From positions 1 to 64,000 of the forward strand of contig JBHJOS010000011.1 of NCBI GenBank assembly GCA_050329415.1: a stretch of DNA of 64,000 bases, written 5' to 3'. The notes below the pieces were generated by a model. The model worked only from the letters and a program-made list of their open reading frames with translations. It ran no database searches and was not told the origin of the DNA. Positions 36,135-45,310 of this stretch are shown here, one piece after another (position 1 is the first letter of the stretch; each line of letters starts with the position of its first letter). This DNA is from JANNOG01 sp050329415. Lineage in GTDB: Bacteria; Actinomycetota; Actinomycetes; Actinomycetales; JBBAYJ01. The position numbers and the translations under genes were made by a program.

Positions 36135-39100
36135 TCAGCCCGCCAGGCGCAGGCCGCGCGGGGTCGCCCGGAACCCGGCGGCGTCCAGGGCGTCGGTGAG
36201 GGGGCTGCGGGTGTCGAGCACGTCCACGCCGTCGACCCTGGTCACGGTCACCCGGCCCAGCGTGCCCCGCTGCGCCGTCGCTGCCAGGGCGCTCGCCCCG
36301 GCGGCGAGCACGGCGGGGTCCTCGGTGAAGGACAGCACGCTGCGGCCCCCGCGCTCGAGGTACAGCGAGAGCAGCCCGTCGACGAGCACCACCAGGGCTC
36401 CGGCCCGACGACCGGGTCGGCCAGGTCCCTCGGGCCACGGCAGGGCCGCCCCGTACGGGTTGGCCGGATCCGTCGCCGCCAGCACCAGTCCCCGAAGCGG
36501 CCCGTCCCGGTCGACGGTCCCGGTCGCGGCGTCCCCGGCCGCTGCCCGCAGCCGGTCGACCGCCCCGGGAGTGGCGAACTGCGCGGCGCCGAGGTGCTCG
36601 ACGAAGTAGCCGCGCCGCACGCGCCCGGCATCCTCGAACCCGGACAGCACCCGGTACACCGCGGCGAACCCCCCGGTCGCCTCCTCGGCCGTGACGGCTC
36701 CGCGCGTCACCACCCCGTAGCGATCGAGCAGCACCTCGGCGTACGCCGCCGCCCGCACCGTCGGGTCCGGATGGGTGGTGGGGACCAGGGACCACCGCCC
36801 CGCCATGGTGGGCGGGCCGGTCCGGGACGGCAGCGTGGGCCGGGCCGGGGGGGCGCCGCCGTACCGCGCGGCTGCGAGGACCCCGCGCCGGGCCGTGCGG
36901 GCGCGGGGGGCACGAGGGGTGCGGTGGGTGGCGCGTCCACCGGTCAGTACCCGCAACGGGGCCAGGGTGTCGTTGGTCACCAGCCCCGCCCACACGAGGT
37001 CCCACACCGCCGCAGCCAGCTCGTCGTCGCGCACCGCCGTGCCACCGGCCCGCGACACCGCGTCCACCAGTGCCCGGAAGAAGTACGCCCCCCCGCCGGT
37101 GAGCACCTCGAGCACCAGGGCCGCAAGGCCCTCCGGGGCCGGGGTGTCGAGGTCGGTCGCCGCCAGGGTCAGGGTCGCGGTGTCAGCGAGGTGCAGCGAG
37201 ACCCAGCCGTCGTCGCCGGCCAGGGCCCCGTGCCCGCGCCAGATCACCTCGCCCGCGCTGGTCAGCTCGTCCAGCAGGGCGGAGGCGTAGCCGGCCACCC
37301 GGGCGGGCAGCACCAGGGTCTCGACCGCGCTCGCGGGCAGCACCGCACCGGCCAGCTGCTCGACTGCCCGGACCACGCCGTCGCCCCCGCGCAGCCGCCC
37401 ATCGGCGGAGCCGCCCGACACCGGTCCCACGTGCTGCCACGCGGGCAGGAAGCGGGCCAGGTCGCGCCCGGTGACCGGTTCGACCTCCTTGCGCAGCGCA
37501 GCCAGCGACCGGCGCCGGAGCACCCGCAGGACCTCGGCGTCGCAGAACTCCCGGTGCCCGGTCGTCCCGCCCGACGGCAGCGGCCGGAACTCGCCCTCGG
37601 TCACGCGACCCGACCCGGCCAGTCGCTGCAGCGCCGACGTCACCACGGCCACGCCGAGGCCGAACCTCACCGCCGCCTCGGCTGCGGTGAACGGCCCCCG
37701 GGTGCGTGCGAACCTCGCCAGCAGGTCCCCCAGCGGGTCCGGCACCGGTTCGGTGAAGGCGTCCGGCAGCCCGACCGGCAGCGCCGTCCCGAGGGCGTCC
37801 CGCAACCGGCCGGCGTCCTCGACCGCCGCCCACGTGTCGTCGCCACCGATGCGGACCCGGATGGCGCGCCGGGTGGACGCCAGCGACGCCAGCCAGTCCT
37901 CCGCCTCGTCGGGTGCTGTCGAGCGCGCCCGCACCTGCGCGACCGTCAGCGGCCCGAGCCGTCGCAGCGCGTCCGCGACGCCCTCCGCGTCGCGGACCCG
38001 CCGCTCCTCGCTCAGCAGCTGGTGGTCGGCCTCGGTCCGGTCCAGGGCCTCGGGGTCGAGCAGGTCCCGCAGGGACGCGCCCTCGCCGCGGCCCAGCAGC
38101 TCCGCGAGCAGCTGCGGGTCCAGCGACAGGGCGGCCGCCCGGCGCTCCGCCAGCGGGCTGTCGCCCTCGTAGAGGAACTGGGCGACATAGCCGAACATGA
38201 GGCTGCGCGCGAACGGCGACGGCACCGGGGTCGACACCTCGACGACCGACACCGTGCGGGACTCGATGTCGCGCAGGAGGCCGACCAGCCCGGGCACGTC
38301 GAAGACGTCCTGGAGCACCTCGCGGACCGTCTCGAGCACGACCGGGAACGTGGGGTACCGGGCGGCGACCTGGAGCAGCGACGCCGCCCGCTGCCGCTGC
38401 TGCCACAGCGGTTGCCGTCGCCCCGGGTCCCGTCGCGGCAGCAGCAGCGCCCGGGCGGCGCACTCCCGGAAGCGCGAGGCGAACAGCGCCGAGCCGCCGA
38501 CCTCCGCCGTCACGAGGTCCTCGACGTCGTCGGCGGCCGGCACCAGCAGGTCGACGAGGTCCGCCCAGTCCCGCCCGGCGTCCGGCCCGGCGGCACGGGC
38601 GGCGGGGCTGGCGGCGGCGCCGTCGCCGTCCAGCCCCCAGGCGGAGACGTCGACGTCCGGCAGGCGCAGCACCAGGCCGTCGTCACCGTGCATGACCTGG
38701 ACGTCCACGCCGTGCCGCTCGCGGAACCGGGCGGCCACCACCAGTCCCCACGGGGCGTGGACGGGCGAGCCGAACGGCGAGTGCACGCACACCCGCCAGT
38801 CGCCGAGCTCGTCGCGGAACCGCTCAACGACGATCGTCCGGTCGTCGGGGACCCGGGCAGTGGCCTCCTTCTGCTCCCTGACGTAGGCGAGGAGGTTGTC
38901 CGCGGCCCAGGCGTCCAGCCCGGCGGCCGCCAGGCGCTCCCGCGCCGCGCTGTCCTGGGCTCGCGACACCGTCCGGAGGAACTCGCCCACGGCGCGGCCG
39001 AGTTCCACCGGCCGGCCGGGGGCGTCACCGTGCCAGAACGGCAGCCGCCCCGGCTGGCCCGGGGCCGGCGAGACGAGCACCTGGTCGCGGGTGATGTCCT

Positions 39101-41051
39101 CGATCCGCCACGAGCTGGCCCCGAGGGTGATGACGTCCCCGACGCGGGACTCGTACACCATCTCCTCGTCGAGCTCGCCGACCCGCCGACCAGGCTTGCT
39201 GCCCCCTGCGTCCCCGGACGCCAGGAACACCCCGAACAGTCCGCGGTCGGGGATCGTCCCACCGCTGGTCACGGCGAGGCGCTGGGCACCCGGCCGGGCC
39301 GACAGGGTGTCGGTCACCCGGTCCCACACCAGGCGGGGCCGCAGCTCGGCGAAGTCGGTCGACGGGTACCGGCCGGCGAGCATGTCGAGGACCGCGTCGA
39401 GGGCGCCGCGGGTCAGCCCGGCGAAGGGCGCCGTCCGCCGGAGCGCCGCCAGCAGCTCGGCGACCGTCCAGTCGTCCATCGCCACCATGGCGACGACCTG
39501 CTGGGCGAGAACGTCGAGCGGGTTCGCCGGCACCGAGATCGACTCGATGGCCCCGGCGAGCATCCGCTCGGTGACGACCGCGGCCTGGACGAGGTCGCCG
39601 CGGTACTTGGGGAAGATCACGCCGCGGGAGACGGCGCCGACCTGGTGCCCGGCCCGGCCGATCCGCTGCAGGCCGCCCGCGACGCTGGGTGGGGACTCCA
39701 CCTGGACGACGACGTCGATGGCCCCCATGTCGATGCCGAGCTCGAGGCTGGAGGTGGCGACGACCGCGGGCAGGCGGCCGGCCTTGAGGTCCTCCTCGAT
39801 GATCGCCCGCTGCTCCTTGCTCACCGAGCCGTGGTGGGCGCGGGCGATCGTCACCGGGGGCGGGGTGGCGACCCCGGACTGCCCGACGGCCTCGGCCGGG
39901 AACCGGGCCGGGGGGTCGGAGGCGTCCGCCGCCGTCAGCTCCAGTCGCTCGGCCCACGCCTCGTTGAGGCGGGCGGTGAAGCGCTCCGACAGCCGTCGGG
40001 AGTTGGCGAACACCAGGGTCGAGCGGTGCTGCGCCACGAGGTCGAGGACCCGGGACTCCACATGGGGCCAGATCGTGGGGCGCCGGCCGTCCCCGGCGGC
40101 CGACCCGGCGAACCCCTCCGGCAGGTCCACGGCGGCTGCCCCCGCCACGTCAGGCAGGCGCGGGCCGCCGCCCGTGGGCGCGGAGCCGAGCATCTCCGCG
40201 GACGCGCCGCCACCCGGGGCGCCACCGAGCGCTCCCATGTCGGGGACCGGCACCTCGACCCGGATGTCCCACCGCTTCTGCGACGGCGGGTCCACCACCC
40301 GGGCCGGGCGGCCGCCAGTGAGGAAGCGGGCCACCTCGTCGGTCGGGCGCACGGTGGCGGACAGGCCGATGCGCTGGGCCGGCCGCTCGAGCAGCGCGTC
40401 GAGCCGCTCCAGCGACACCGCGAGGTGGGCCCCCCGCTTCGTCCCGGCCACGGCGTGCACCTCGTCGAGGATCACCGTCGTCACGCCCGTCAGCGACTCC
40501 CGCGCCCGCGACGTCAACAGCAGGAACAGCGACTCCGGCGTCGTGATGAGGATGTCCGGCGGGCGGGTCGCCAGCGCTCGCCGCTCGTCGGCCGGAGTGT
40601 CCCCGGACCGCACGCCGACCGTGACGTCCGGCACCGGGGCACCCAGCCGCTGGGCCGCCAGCCGGATCCCGGTGAGCGGTGAGCGGAGGTTGCGTTCGAC
40701 ATCGACGGCCAGCGCCTTGAGCGGGGAGACGTAGAGCACCCGGCACCGCGTCCGCGGGTCCGGCGGCGGACCTCCTGCCCCCGCCCGGCCGGCCTGCTCG
40801 ACGGCGATCCGGTCCAGCGCCCAGAGGAAGGCCGCGAGCGTCTTGCCCGACCCGGTGGGGGCCACGACGAGCGCGTGCTCGCCCTCGCTCGCGGCCCGCC
40901 ACGCCCCCTGCTGGGCCGGTGTCGGCCCCGGGAACGCCGCGGCGAACCAGGCGCGCGTCGGGTCCGAGAAGCGCGCGAGCACGTCGTCGCCGACGGTCGG
41001 CGTCGCGGTCGCGGTCGCGGTCGCGGCTCGTCCCGGCATGGCGACCATCAT
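36135..41051 (-). CDS. lhr: Lhr-type ATP-dependent DNA helicase (SF2)
   Basis: Lhr is a very large 3'-5' DNA helicase linked to repair in actinobacteria. The 1638-residue protein has Walker A APTGSGKT, the DEVH box (ILDEVHAVAG), TTPESLFLLLTS, and the C-lobe motifs STLVFANSRRLSERF, LELGIDMGAIDVVVQ and QRIGRAGHQ, then the winged-helix and long C-terminal region typical of full-length Lhr. The first of three nearby ATGs (41051) has AGGGG 7 nt upstream. An Ala-Thr repeat at its N-terminus is encoded by GGTCGC-type hexamers (41001-41026). The opposite strand also has long open frames, which I treat as GC artefacts. Confidence 0.95.
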   Translation of the reverse strand: MMVAMPGRAATATATATPTVGDDVLARFSDPTRAWFAAAFPGPTPAQQGAWRAASEGEHALVVAPTGSGKTLAAFLWALDRIAVEQAGRAGAGGPPPDPRTRCRVLYVSPLKALAVDVERNLRSPLTGIRLAAQRLGAPVPDVTVGVRSGDTPADERRALATRPPDILITTPESLFLLLTSRARESLTGVTTVILDEVHAVAGTKRGAHLAVSLERLDALLERPAQRIGLSATVRPTDEVARFLTGGRPARVVDPPSQKRWDIRVEVPVPDMGALGGAPGGGASAEMLGSAPTGGGPRLPDVAGAAAVDLPEGFAGSAAGDGRRPTIWPHVESRVLDLVAQHRSTLVFANSRRLSERFTARLNEAWAERLELTAADASDPPARFPAEAVGQSGVATPPPVTIARAHHGSVSKEQRAIIEEDLKAGRLPAVVATSSLELGIDMGAIDVVVQVESPPSVAGGLQRIGRAGHQVGAVSRGVIFPKYRGDLVQAAVVTERMLAGAIESISVPANPLDVLAQQVVAMVAMDDWTVAELLAALRRTAPFAGLTRGALDAVLDMLAGRYPSTDFAELRPRLVWDRVTDTLSARPGAQRLAVTSGGTIPDRGLFGVFLASGDAGGSKPGRRVGELDEEMVYESRVGDVITLGASSWRIEDITRDQVLVSPAPGQPGRLPFWHGDAPGRPVELGRAVGEFLRTVSRAQDSAARERLAAAGLDAWAADNLLAYVREQKEATARVPDDRTIVVERFRDELGDWRVCVHSPFGSPVHAPWGLVVAARFRERHGVDVQVMHGDDGLVLRLPDVDVSAWGLDGDGAAASPAARAAGPDAGRDWADLVDLLVPAADDVEDLVTAEVGGSALFASRFRECAARALLLPRRDPGRRQPLWQQRQRAASLLQVAARYPTFPVVLETVREVLQDVFDVPGLVGLLRDIESRTVSVVEVSTPVPSPFARSLMFGYVAQFLYEGDSPLAERRAAALSLDPQLLAELLGRGEGASLRDLLDPEALDRTEADHQLLSEERRVRDAEGVADALRRLGPLTVAQVRARSTAPDEAEDWLASLASTRRAIRVRIGGDDTWAAVEDAGRLRDALGTALPVGLPDAFTEPVPDPLGDLLARFARTRGPFTAAEAAVRFGLGVAVVTSALQRLAGSGRVTEGEFRPLPSGGTTGHREFCDAEVLRVLRRRSLAALRKEVEPVTGRDLARFLPAWQHVGPVSGGSADGRLRGGDGVVRAVEQLAGAVLPASAVETLVLPARVAGYASALLDELTSAGEVIWRGHGALAGDDGWVSLHLADTATLTLAATDLDTPAPEGLAALVLEVLTGGGAYFFRALVDAVSRAGGTAVRDDELAAAVWDLVWAGLVTNDTLAPLRVLTGGRATHRTPRAPRARTARRGVLAAARYGGAPPARPTLPSRTGPPTMAGRWSLVPTTHPDPTVRAAAYAEVLLDRYGVVTRGAVTAEEATGGFAAVYRVLSGFEDAGRVRRGYFVEHLGAAQFATPGAVDRLRAAAGDAATGTVDRDGPLRGLVLAATDPANPYGAALPWPEGPGRPGRRAGALVVLVDGLLSLYLERGGRSVLSFTEDPAVLAAGASALAATAQRGTLGRVTVTRVDGVDVLDTRSPLTDALDAAGFRATPRGLRLAG

Positions 41052-41164
41052 GCGCCGACCCCTGACACGGTGGCGGCGGTGCCCGGCGGTTGCCCGGCGG
41101 GACCGCACCCTCGGGCTCCACCCCCGGGGTGGACGCCCCCAGTTGCACCCGGTACACGTGTCGG

Positions 41165-41398
41165 GTGCGGGTGAGCGAGTTCTGGACCCTCGTCGACGAC
41201 GAGTTCGGCCGGGCGCACGCCCGCAGCCTGGCCGCCGACCTCGCGCTGCGGACCCTGGACGACCGGACCGCCGAGCGCGCGCTCGCCGACGGCGAGGACC
41301 CCACCCGGGTGTGGCGGGCGCTCTGCGAGGCGATGGACGTCCCGCCGGAACGGCGGGGCGGCCCGGTCCCCCCCGCTCGCCGGGGGCGCCGCCCGTGA
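41165..41398 (+). CDS. DUF3046 family small protein
   Basis: The 77-residue protein (VSEFWTLVDDEFG, ARSLAADLALRTLDDRTAE, GEDPTRVWRALCEAMDVP) matches the DUF3046 family, small actinobacterial proteins of unknown function usually found just upstream of recA. Here it sits divergent from lhr and overlaps the App1-like gene by GTGA (41395-41398). GTG start at the beginning of the conserved region. Confidence 0.88.
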   Translation: MRVSEFWTLVDDEFGRAHARSLAADLALRTLDDRTAERALADGEDPTRVWRALCEAMDVPPERRGGPVPPARRGRRP

Positions 41399-42468
41399 CC
41401 GCCGTCCCCACGGAGGGCGCCTCCGCGAAGCCGTCCCGGCGCCACCCGGCGGCGGTGCTGGACGACACGACGAACGCGGTCGCCGGGCGCCTGCTCCGCG
41501 CCCTCGGGTGGGTCCCGGGCGTCGTGCCGTACGCCGGCTACGGCGCGGCACCGGGTGTGGCGGGCTGCCACGGCGACGGGGGATGGGTCCGGGTCCTCGC
41601 CCGCGTGCTGCTCACCCGGCCCAGCCGGTACGGCCGCCCCGTCCCGCCGCGGCGGGGATGGCGCCAGTTCCTCACCGCCGCCGTCCCGGGTGCGGTGGTC
41701 GTCGTCACGGTCGGGGGCCGGGAGCACCAGGTCGTCGCCGACCGCAGCGGCGTCGTCGACGTCGTCCTCCCGTCGCCCCTGCCACCGGGGGAGCACCCGG
41801 TCGAGATCTCCGCCGGCCACGGGGAGCCGTTGCGCGCCGCGGTCGTCGTCCACGGCTCCGACACCCGATCCGGCCTCGTGAGCGACATCGACGACACGGT
41901 CATGGTGACCTGGCTGCCGCGTCCGCTGCTGGCGGCGTGGAACGCGTTCGTGGTCCACGAGTCCGCCCGCCGCGTCGTGCCGGGCATGTCGCAGCTGTAC
42001 CGGCGGCTGGCCGACGGGCACCGGCCCCTGGGCGTCTGGTACCTGTCGACCGGCGCCTGGAACGCGGCGCCCGCGCTGTCGCGGTTCCTGCGCCGTCACG
42101 GGTACCCCTTCGGCCCGCTGCTGCTCACCGACTGGGGGCCCACCAACAGCGGGTGGTTCCGCTCCGGCCGGGAGCACAAGTCCCGGGAGTTGCTGCGCCT
42201 GGCGGCGGAGTTCCCCGGCCTGCAGTGGATCCTCGTCGGCGACGACGGCCAGCACGACCCCGAGATCTACCGCGACTTCGTGCGCGCCTGCCCGGGGCGG
42301 GTCCGCGCCGTGGCCCTGCGCCTGCTCACCCCGACCGAGCAGGTGCTGTCCCGGGGTCGACTCGGCGGTGGGGACGGGGCACACCTCGCCGGGGTGGTCG
42401 TCGTCGAGGACTCGGACGGCCACGCCCTCGGCCGGCGACTGGAGGATGCGGGCATAGTGCCCGCGTGA
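41395..42468 (+). CDS. App1-family (DUF2183) phosphatase-like protein
   Basis: The 357-residue protein has a HAD-type catalytic motif VSDIDDTVMVTW, then VPGMSQLYRRLADG, VWYLSTGAWNAAPALSRFL, GREHKSRELLRLAAEFP and ILVGDDGQHDPEIYRDF: the order of motifs in DUF2183 proteins related to yeast phosphatidate phosphatase App1. No signal peptide is seen. Substrate in bacteria is not established. It is coupled to DUF3046 upstream and to the ABC ATPase downstream by GTGA overlaps. Confidence 0.88.
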   Translation: MTAVPTEGASAKPSRRHPAAVLDDTTNAVAGRLLRALGWVPGVVPYAGYGAAPGVAGCHGDGGWVRVLARVLLTRPSRYGRPVPPRRGWRQFLTAAVPGAVVVVTVGGREHQVVADRSGVVDVVLPSPLPPGEHPVEISAGHGEPLRAAVVVHGSDTRSGLVSDIDDTVMVTWLPRPLLAAWNAFVVHESARRVVPGMSQLYRRLADGHRPLGVWYLSTGAWNAAPALSRFLRRHGYPFGPLLLTDWGPTNSGWFRSGREHKSRELLRLAAEFPGLQWILVGDDGQHDPEIYRDFVRACPGRVRAVALRLLTPTEQVLSRGRLGGGDGAHLAGVVVVEDSDGHALGRRLEDAGIVPA

Positions 42469-43397
42469 GTGAGCCCGCGGTCGCCGTGCGTGCCCGGGAC
42501 CTCGTCAAGCGGTTCGGCGACCGGGTGGCGGTCGCGGGGATCGACCTGCAGGTGGCAGCCGGGGAGTCGGTCGGGATCCTCGGGCCGAACGGGGCCGGCA
42601 AGTCCTCGACCATGCGGATGATCGGCTGTGTGTCGGCGCCGAGCGGGGGCACGCTCGAGGTGCTCGGCCTGGACCCCGGCCGCGACGGCCCCCGGATCCG
42701 GGCCCGGATCGGTGTCGTGCCGCAGCGGGACACCCTCGACGAGGAGCTCACCGTGCGGCAGAACCTCACGACCTACGCCCGCTACTTCGGCATCGCCAGC
42801 CGACCGGCCCGGCTGCGGGCCGGGGAGCTGCTGGACTTCGTCCAGCTGAGCGACCGGGCGGACAGCCTGGTGGAGCCGCTGTCGGGCGGGATGAAGCGTC
42901 GCCTCACCGTGGCCCGTGCCCTCGTCAACGAGCCGGACCTGCTGCTCCTCGACGAACCGACCACGGGTCTGGATCCGCAGGCGCGCCACGCCCTGTGGGA
43001 GCGGCTCTACCGGTTGCGCGAGCGCGGGGTCACGCTCGTCCTCACGACCCACTACATGGACGAGGCCGAACAGCTGTGCGACCGGATCGTCGTCATGGAC
43101 GGCGGCCGGGTCGTGGCCGAGGGGTCGCCCGCGGGGCTCGTCGCCCGGTACAGCAGTCGGGAGGTGCTGGAGCTGCGCCTGGACGCCCCGGACCGCGAGA
43201 TCCACGAGGGGCTGCTGCGCCGGGTCGCCCAGCGGGTCGAGGCACTGCCCGACCGGGTCCTGCTCTACGTCGACGACGCCGACGTGGTCGCCGCCGAGCT
43301 GCGTCGGGGCGGGGTCCGGGCGACCGGCATCCTGCCGCGGCGCGCGACCCTGGAGGACGTCTTCCTCCGCCTCACCGGCCGCAGCCTCGACGCATGA
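42465..43397 (+). CDS. ABC-2 transporter ATP-binding protein
   Basis: The 310-residue ATPase has Walker A GPNGAGKSSTMRMI, Q-loop VVPQRDTL, signature LSGGMKRRL, Walker B LLLLDEPTTGLDP and H-loop LTTHYMDEAE, with a C-terminal domain ending in EDVFLRLTGRSLD, as in the NodI/DrrA group. It is coupled by 4-nt overlaps to App1 upstream and to the first permease downstream. The cargo (drug, lipid or polysaccharide) is not identifiable. Confidence 0.93.
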   Translation: MSEPAVAVRARDLVKRFGDRVAVAGIDLQVAAGESVGILGPNGAGKSSTMRMIGCVSAPSGGTLEVLGLDPGRDGPRIRARIGVVPQRDTLDEELTVRQNLTTYARYFGIASRPARLRAGELLDFVQLSDRADSLVEPLSGGMKRRLTVARALVNEPDLLLLDEPTTGLDPQARHALWERLYRLRERGVTLVLTTHYMDEAEQLCDRIVVMDGGRVVAEGSPAGLVARYSSREVLELRLDAPDREIHEGLLRRVAQRVEALPDRVLLYVDDADVVAAELRRGGVRATGILPRRATLEDVFLRLTGRSLDA

Positions 43398-44176
43398 CGG
43401 CGGCCTGGCCGCGGGCCGCGGCGTACTGGTTCGTGTCGCTGCGCGGCCGGGGTCGCTGGGGTGGCTTCGTCGCGACGTCGCTGCTGACCCCGCTGCTGTA
43501 CCTGGCCGGGATCGGGTTCGGGATCGGGACGCTGGTGGGACCGGTCGAGCGCTACGGCGGGGCGACGTACGCCGAGTTCGTCGCCCCCGGGCTGCTGGCC
43601 GCGGTCGCCATGCAGAGCGCGGTGTCGGAGTCGACGTGGCCGGTGATGTCGGCGGTGCGCTGGTCTCGGCAGTACCACGCCCAGCTCGCGACGCCCTTGC
43701 GGGTGGTCGACGTCCTGGCCGGGCACGCGGTGGCGGTGGCCACCCGGCTCGCCGTCGCGGCGGCCGGGTTCTGGCTCGCCACGGTGGCGCTCGGGCTCGC
43801 CCGGCCGCCGTGGGCGCTGCTCGCGCTGCCGGCGGCCGTGCTCACCGGGCTGGCCTTCGCCGGGCCGGTCATGGCGCTGTCGGTGCACCTGCCCACGGAT
43901 CTGCCGCTGACCTTCCTGTTCCGGTTCGTCGTCGTGCCGCTGTTCCTGCTGGGCGGGGTGTTCGCCCCGGTCCAGGAGTTTCCCGGTCCGGTGCAGGCGC
44001 TGGTCGCGGTGGCGCCGCTGTGGCACGGGGTCGAGCTGTGCCGGGCGGCGAGCCTGGGACCGGGGACCTGGTCGCCATCGGTGGGGGTGCTCGCCGGCCA
44101 CCTCGCCGTCCTGGTCGCCTACGCCGCGGCCGGCTGGACGGCGGCCCTGGTCGCCTACCGGAGGCGACTCGCGTGA
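43394..44176 (+). CDS. ABC-2 type permease, first subunit
   Basis: A 260-residue, six-helix membrane protein of the NodJ/DrrB type: LLTPLLYLAGIGFGIGTLVG, FVAPGLLAAVAMQSAV and FLFRFVVVPLFLLGGVFAPVQ are the family's conserved segments. ATGA overlap with the ATPase gene and GTGA overlap with the second permease show one transcription unit. Confidence 0.92.
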   Translation: MTAAWPRAAAYWFVSLRGRGRWGGFVATSLLTPLLYLAGIGFGIGTLVGPVERYGGATYAEFVAPGLLAAVAMQSAVSESTWPVMSAVRWSRQYHAQLATPLRVVDVLAGHAVAVATRLAVAAAGFWLATVALGLARPPWALLALPAAVLTGLAFAGPVMALSVHLPTDLPLTFLFRFVVVPLFLLGGVFAPVQEFPGPVQALVAVAPLWHGVELCRAASLGPGTWSPSVGVLAGHLAVLVAYAAAGWTAALVAYRRRLA

Positions 44177-44947
44177 TCCTGGCCCGGCCGGTGGCCCTGA
44201 TGCGCCGCAACGTGAACGCCTACGCCCGCCACCGCCTCATGCTGGCGTCGGGGGGGCTGGAGCCGCTGCTCTACCTGGCGGGCATCGGCCTCGGAGTCGG
44301 GGCCCTGGTGGGCGAGGTGACGACCGACACCGGCACCACCGTGCCGTACGCGGTGTTCGTGGCTCCGGCCCTGCTCGCGACGTCGGTGATGAACGGGGCG
44401 GTCATCGACACGACGTTCGCGGTGTTCTACCGGCTGAGGTTCGCGCGGCTCTACGACTCGGTGCTGGCGACGCCGTTGGGTCCGGCCGACGTCGCGCGCG
44501 GCGAGCTGGGCTGGGCGATGGTGCGCGGCCTGCTGTACGCGGTGTCGTTCCTCGTCGTGCTGGGCGTGGCCGGGCTGCTGCGGTCGTGGTGGGCGGTGCT
44601 GGCGCTGCCGGCGGCGCTCGGAGTCGGCTGGGCGTTCGCCGGGCTCGGACTGGCCGTGGTGACGTGGTTGCGGACCTGGCAGGACACCCCAGGTGGTCCA
44701 GACGGCGCTGCTGCCGGTGTTCCTGTTCTCGGCGACGTTCTTTCCCGCCGCCACCTACCCCGAGTCGGTGCGGTGGCTGCTGTGGGCGTCGCCGCTCTAC
44801 CACGGCAACGAGCTGGTCCGGGCGCTGTGCCTGGGCGAGGTCGATCGTCCGGCGGTGCTCGCCGCCCACGCCGCGGTCCTCGCCGCGCTCGGCCTCGCGG
44901 GCCTCCTGATCGCCGAGCGCCGCCTGGCCCGCCTCCTGCTCCGCTGA
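44173..44947 (+). pseudogene. ABC-2 type permease, second subunit, interrupted by a +1 frameshift
   Basis: The first frame (from GTG 44173) encodes LASGGLEPLLYLAGIGLGVG, FVAPALLATSVMNGAVID and so on up to VTWLRTWQD. The rest, VQTALLPVFLFSATFFPAATYPESVRWLLWAS split at 20-residue limit as VQTALLPVFLFS then ATFFPAATYP, continues in the +1 frame from 44693 to 44947. The break coincides with a CCCC run at 44687-44690; removing one C gives an unbroken 257-residue protein, close to its 260-residue sibling. So this is either a sequencing error, a recent mutation or, less likely, programmed frameshifting. Confidence 0.8.
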
Positions 44948-45140
44948 CGCACCCTCCAGGCCCGGCGCTCGCCGCCAGTCGCCGGGGGCGCCCGCCCACC
45001 CACCCACCTCGGCGAGTGGCGGCAATTGCGCGGGGGATGGGCCGCCTGCCGCGGCGAGTGGCGGCAATTGCGCGGGGGGTGGGCCGCCTGCCGCGGCGAG
45101 TGGCGACATTCGTCGTGACTGGTGGGCGTGGCGGGCGAGG
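44948..45140. other. Intergenic region upstream of recA, repeat-rich
   Basis: No protein gene is supported here. It holds a 13-bp segment (44971-44983) that is an inverted, 12/13 match to the tandem repeat units starting at 45011, and then the tandem repeat itself. Confidence 0.7.
45011..45115. repeat. 42-bp tandem repeat, two full units and a partial third
   Basis: Units start at 45011, 45053 and 45095. The first two are nearly identical (core GGCGAGTGGCGGCAATTGCG); the third diverges after about 11 bp into GGCGACATTCGTCG. The period equals the spacing of the dispersed motif pairs at 15226, 22563 and 32120. Confidence 0.9.
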
Positions 45141-45156
45141 TCGAACGTGTGTTCGT
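45141..45156 (+). promoter_or_regulatory. LexA-binding SOS box of recA
   Basis: TCGAACGTGTGTTCGT matches the actinobacterial SOS box (TCGAACnnnnGTTCGT) at every conserved position. It lies 3 bp upstream of a -10-like TAGGGT, so bound LexA would block this promoter. Confidence 0.92.
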
Positions 45157-45158
45157 TC

Positions 45159-45164
45159 TAGGGT
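45159..45164 (+). promoter_or_regulatory. -10-like TAGGGT of the SOS promoter (distal recA promoter)
   Basis: It ends 6 bp before the ATG at 45171, so a transcript from it would begin at or next to that ATG. Confidence 0.6.
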
Positions 45165-45170
45165 GACGCC

Positions 45171-45269
45171 ATGACCACGTCGCCGTCCTCCCCAGGACCT
45201 GGCCGAGCCGTCCGTCCACACCCTGCCCGCGGCGGCGGCGCGCTGTGTCCGACCCTCGGCCTAGCGTGA
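45171..45269 (+). CDS. Possible 32-residue leaderless leader peptide of recA
   Basis: An ATG placed exactly where a leaderless start is expected opens a 32-codon frame ([14 protein letters not shown]..., ending PTLGLA) that stops at 45269, 41 bp before the preferred recA start. It is not in the recA frame. It contains no recognisable domain and may be translated only for regulatory effect, or not at all. Confidence 0.3.
   Translation: MTTSPSSPGPGRAVRPHPARGGGALCPTLGLA
45245..45267 (+). promoter_or_regulatory. Second, proximal recA promoter, RecA-NDp (PafBC)-like
   Basis: GTGTCCGAC (45245-45253), then exactly 8 bp, then TAGCGT (45262-45267). This is the layout of the LexA-independent damage promoter of mycobacteria (TTGTCRGTG-N8-TAnnnT); the TGTC core and spacing match, the rest only partly. 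It ends 7 bp before an in-frame ATG at 45275. Confidence 0.45.
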
Positions 45270-45310
45270 CCGGCATGGCGACCCGACGTCCCCCCCGAGG
45301 TGACACACCC

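Noticed and set aside
35733..40682. A 1649-codon plus-strand open frame opposite lhr
   Set aside because: Its translation is Arg/Gly/Pro/Glu-rich without any domain, while the minus strand encodes a complete Lhr helicase. Long antisense frames are expected at this GC content.
41001..41026. GGTCGC hexamer repeats at the lhr start as a phase-variation tract
   Set aside because: Six-base units cannot shift the frame and only extend an Ala-Thr stretch.
45011..45115. 42-bp repeats near recA considered as a CRISPR or replication iteron array
   Set aside because: No unique spacers and no cas, parAB or rep genes; left as an unexplained tandem repeat.
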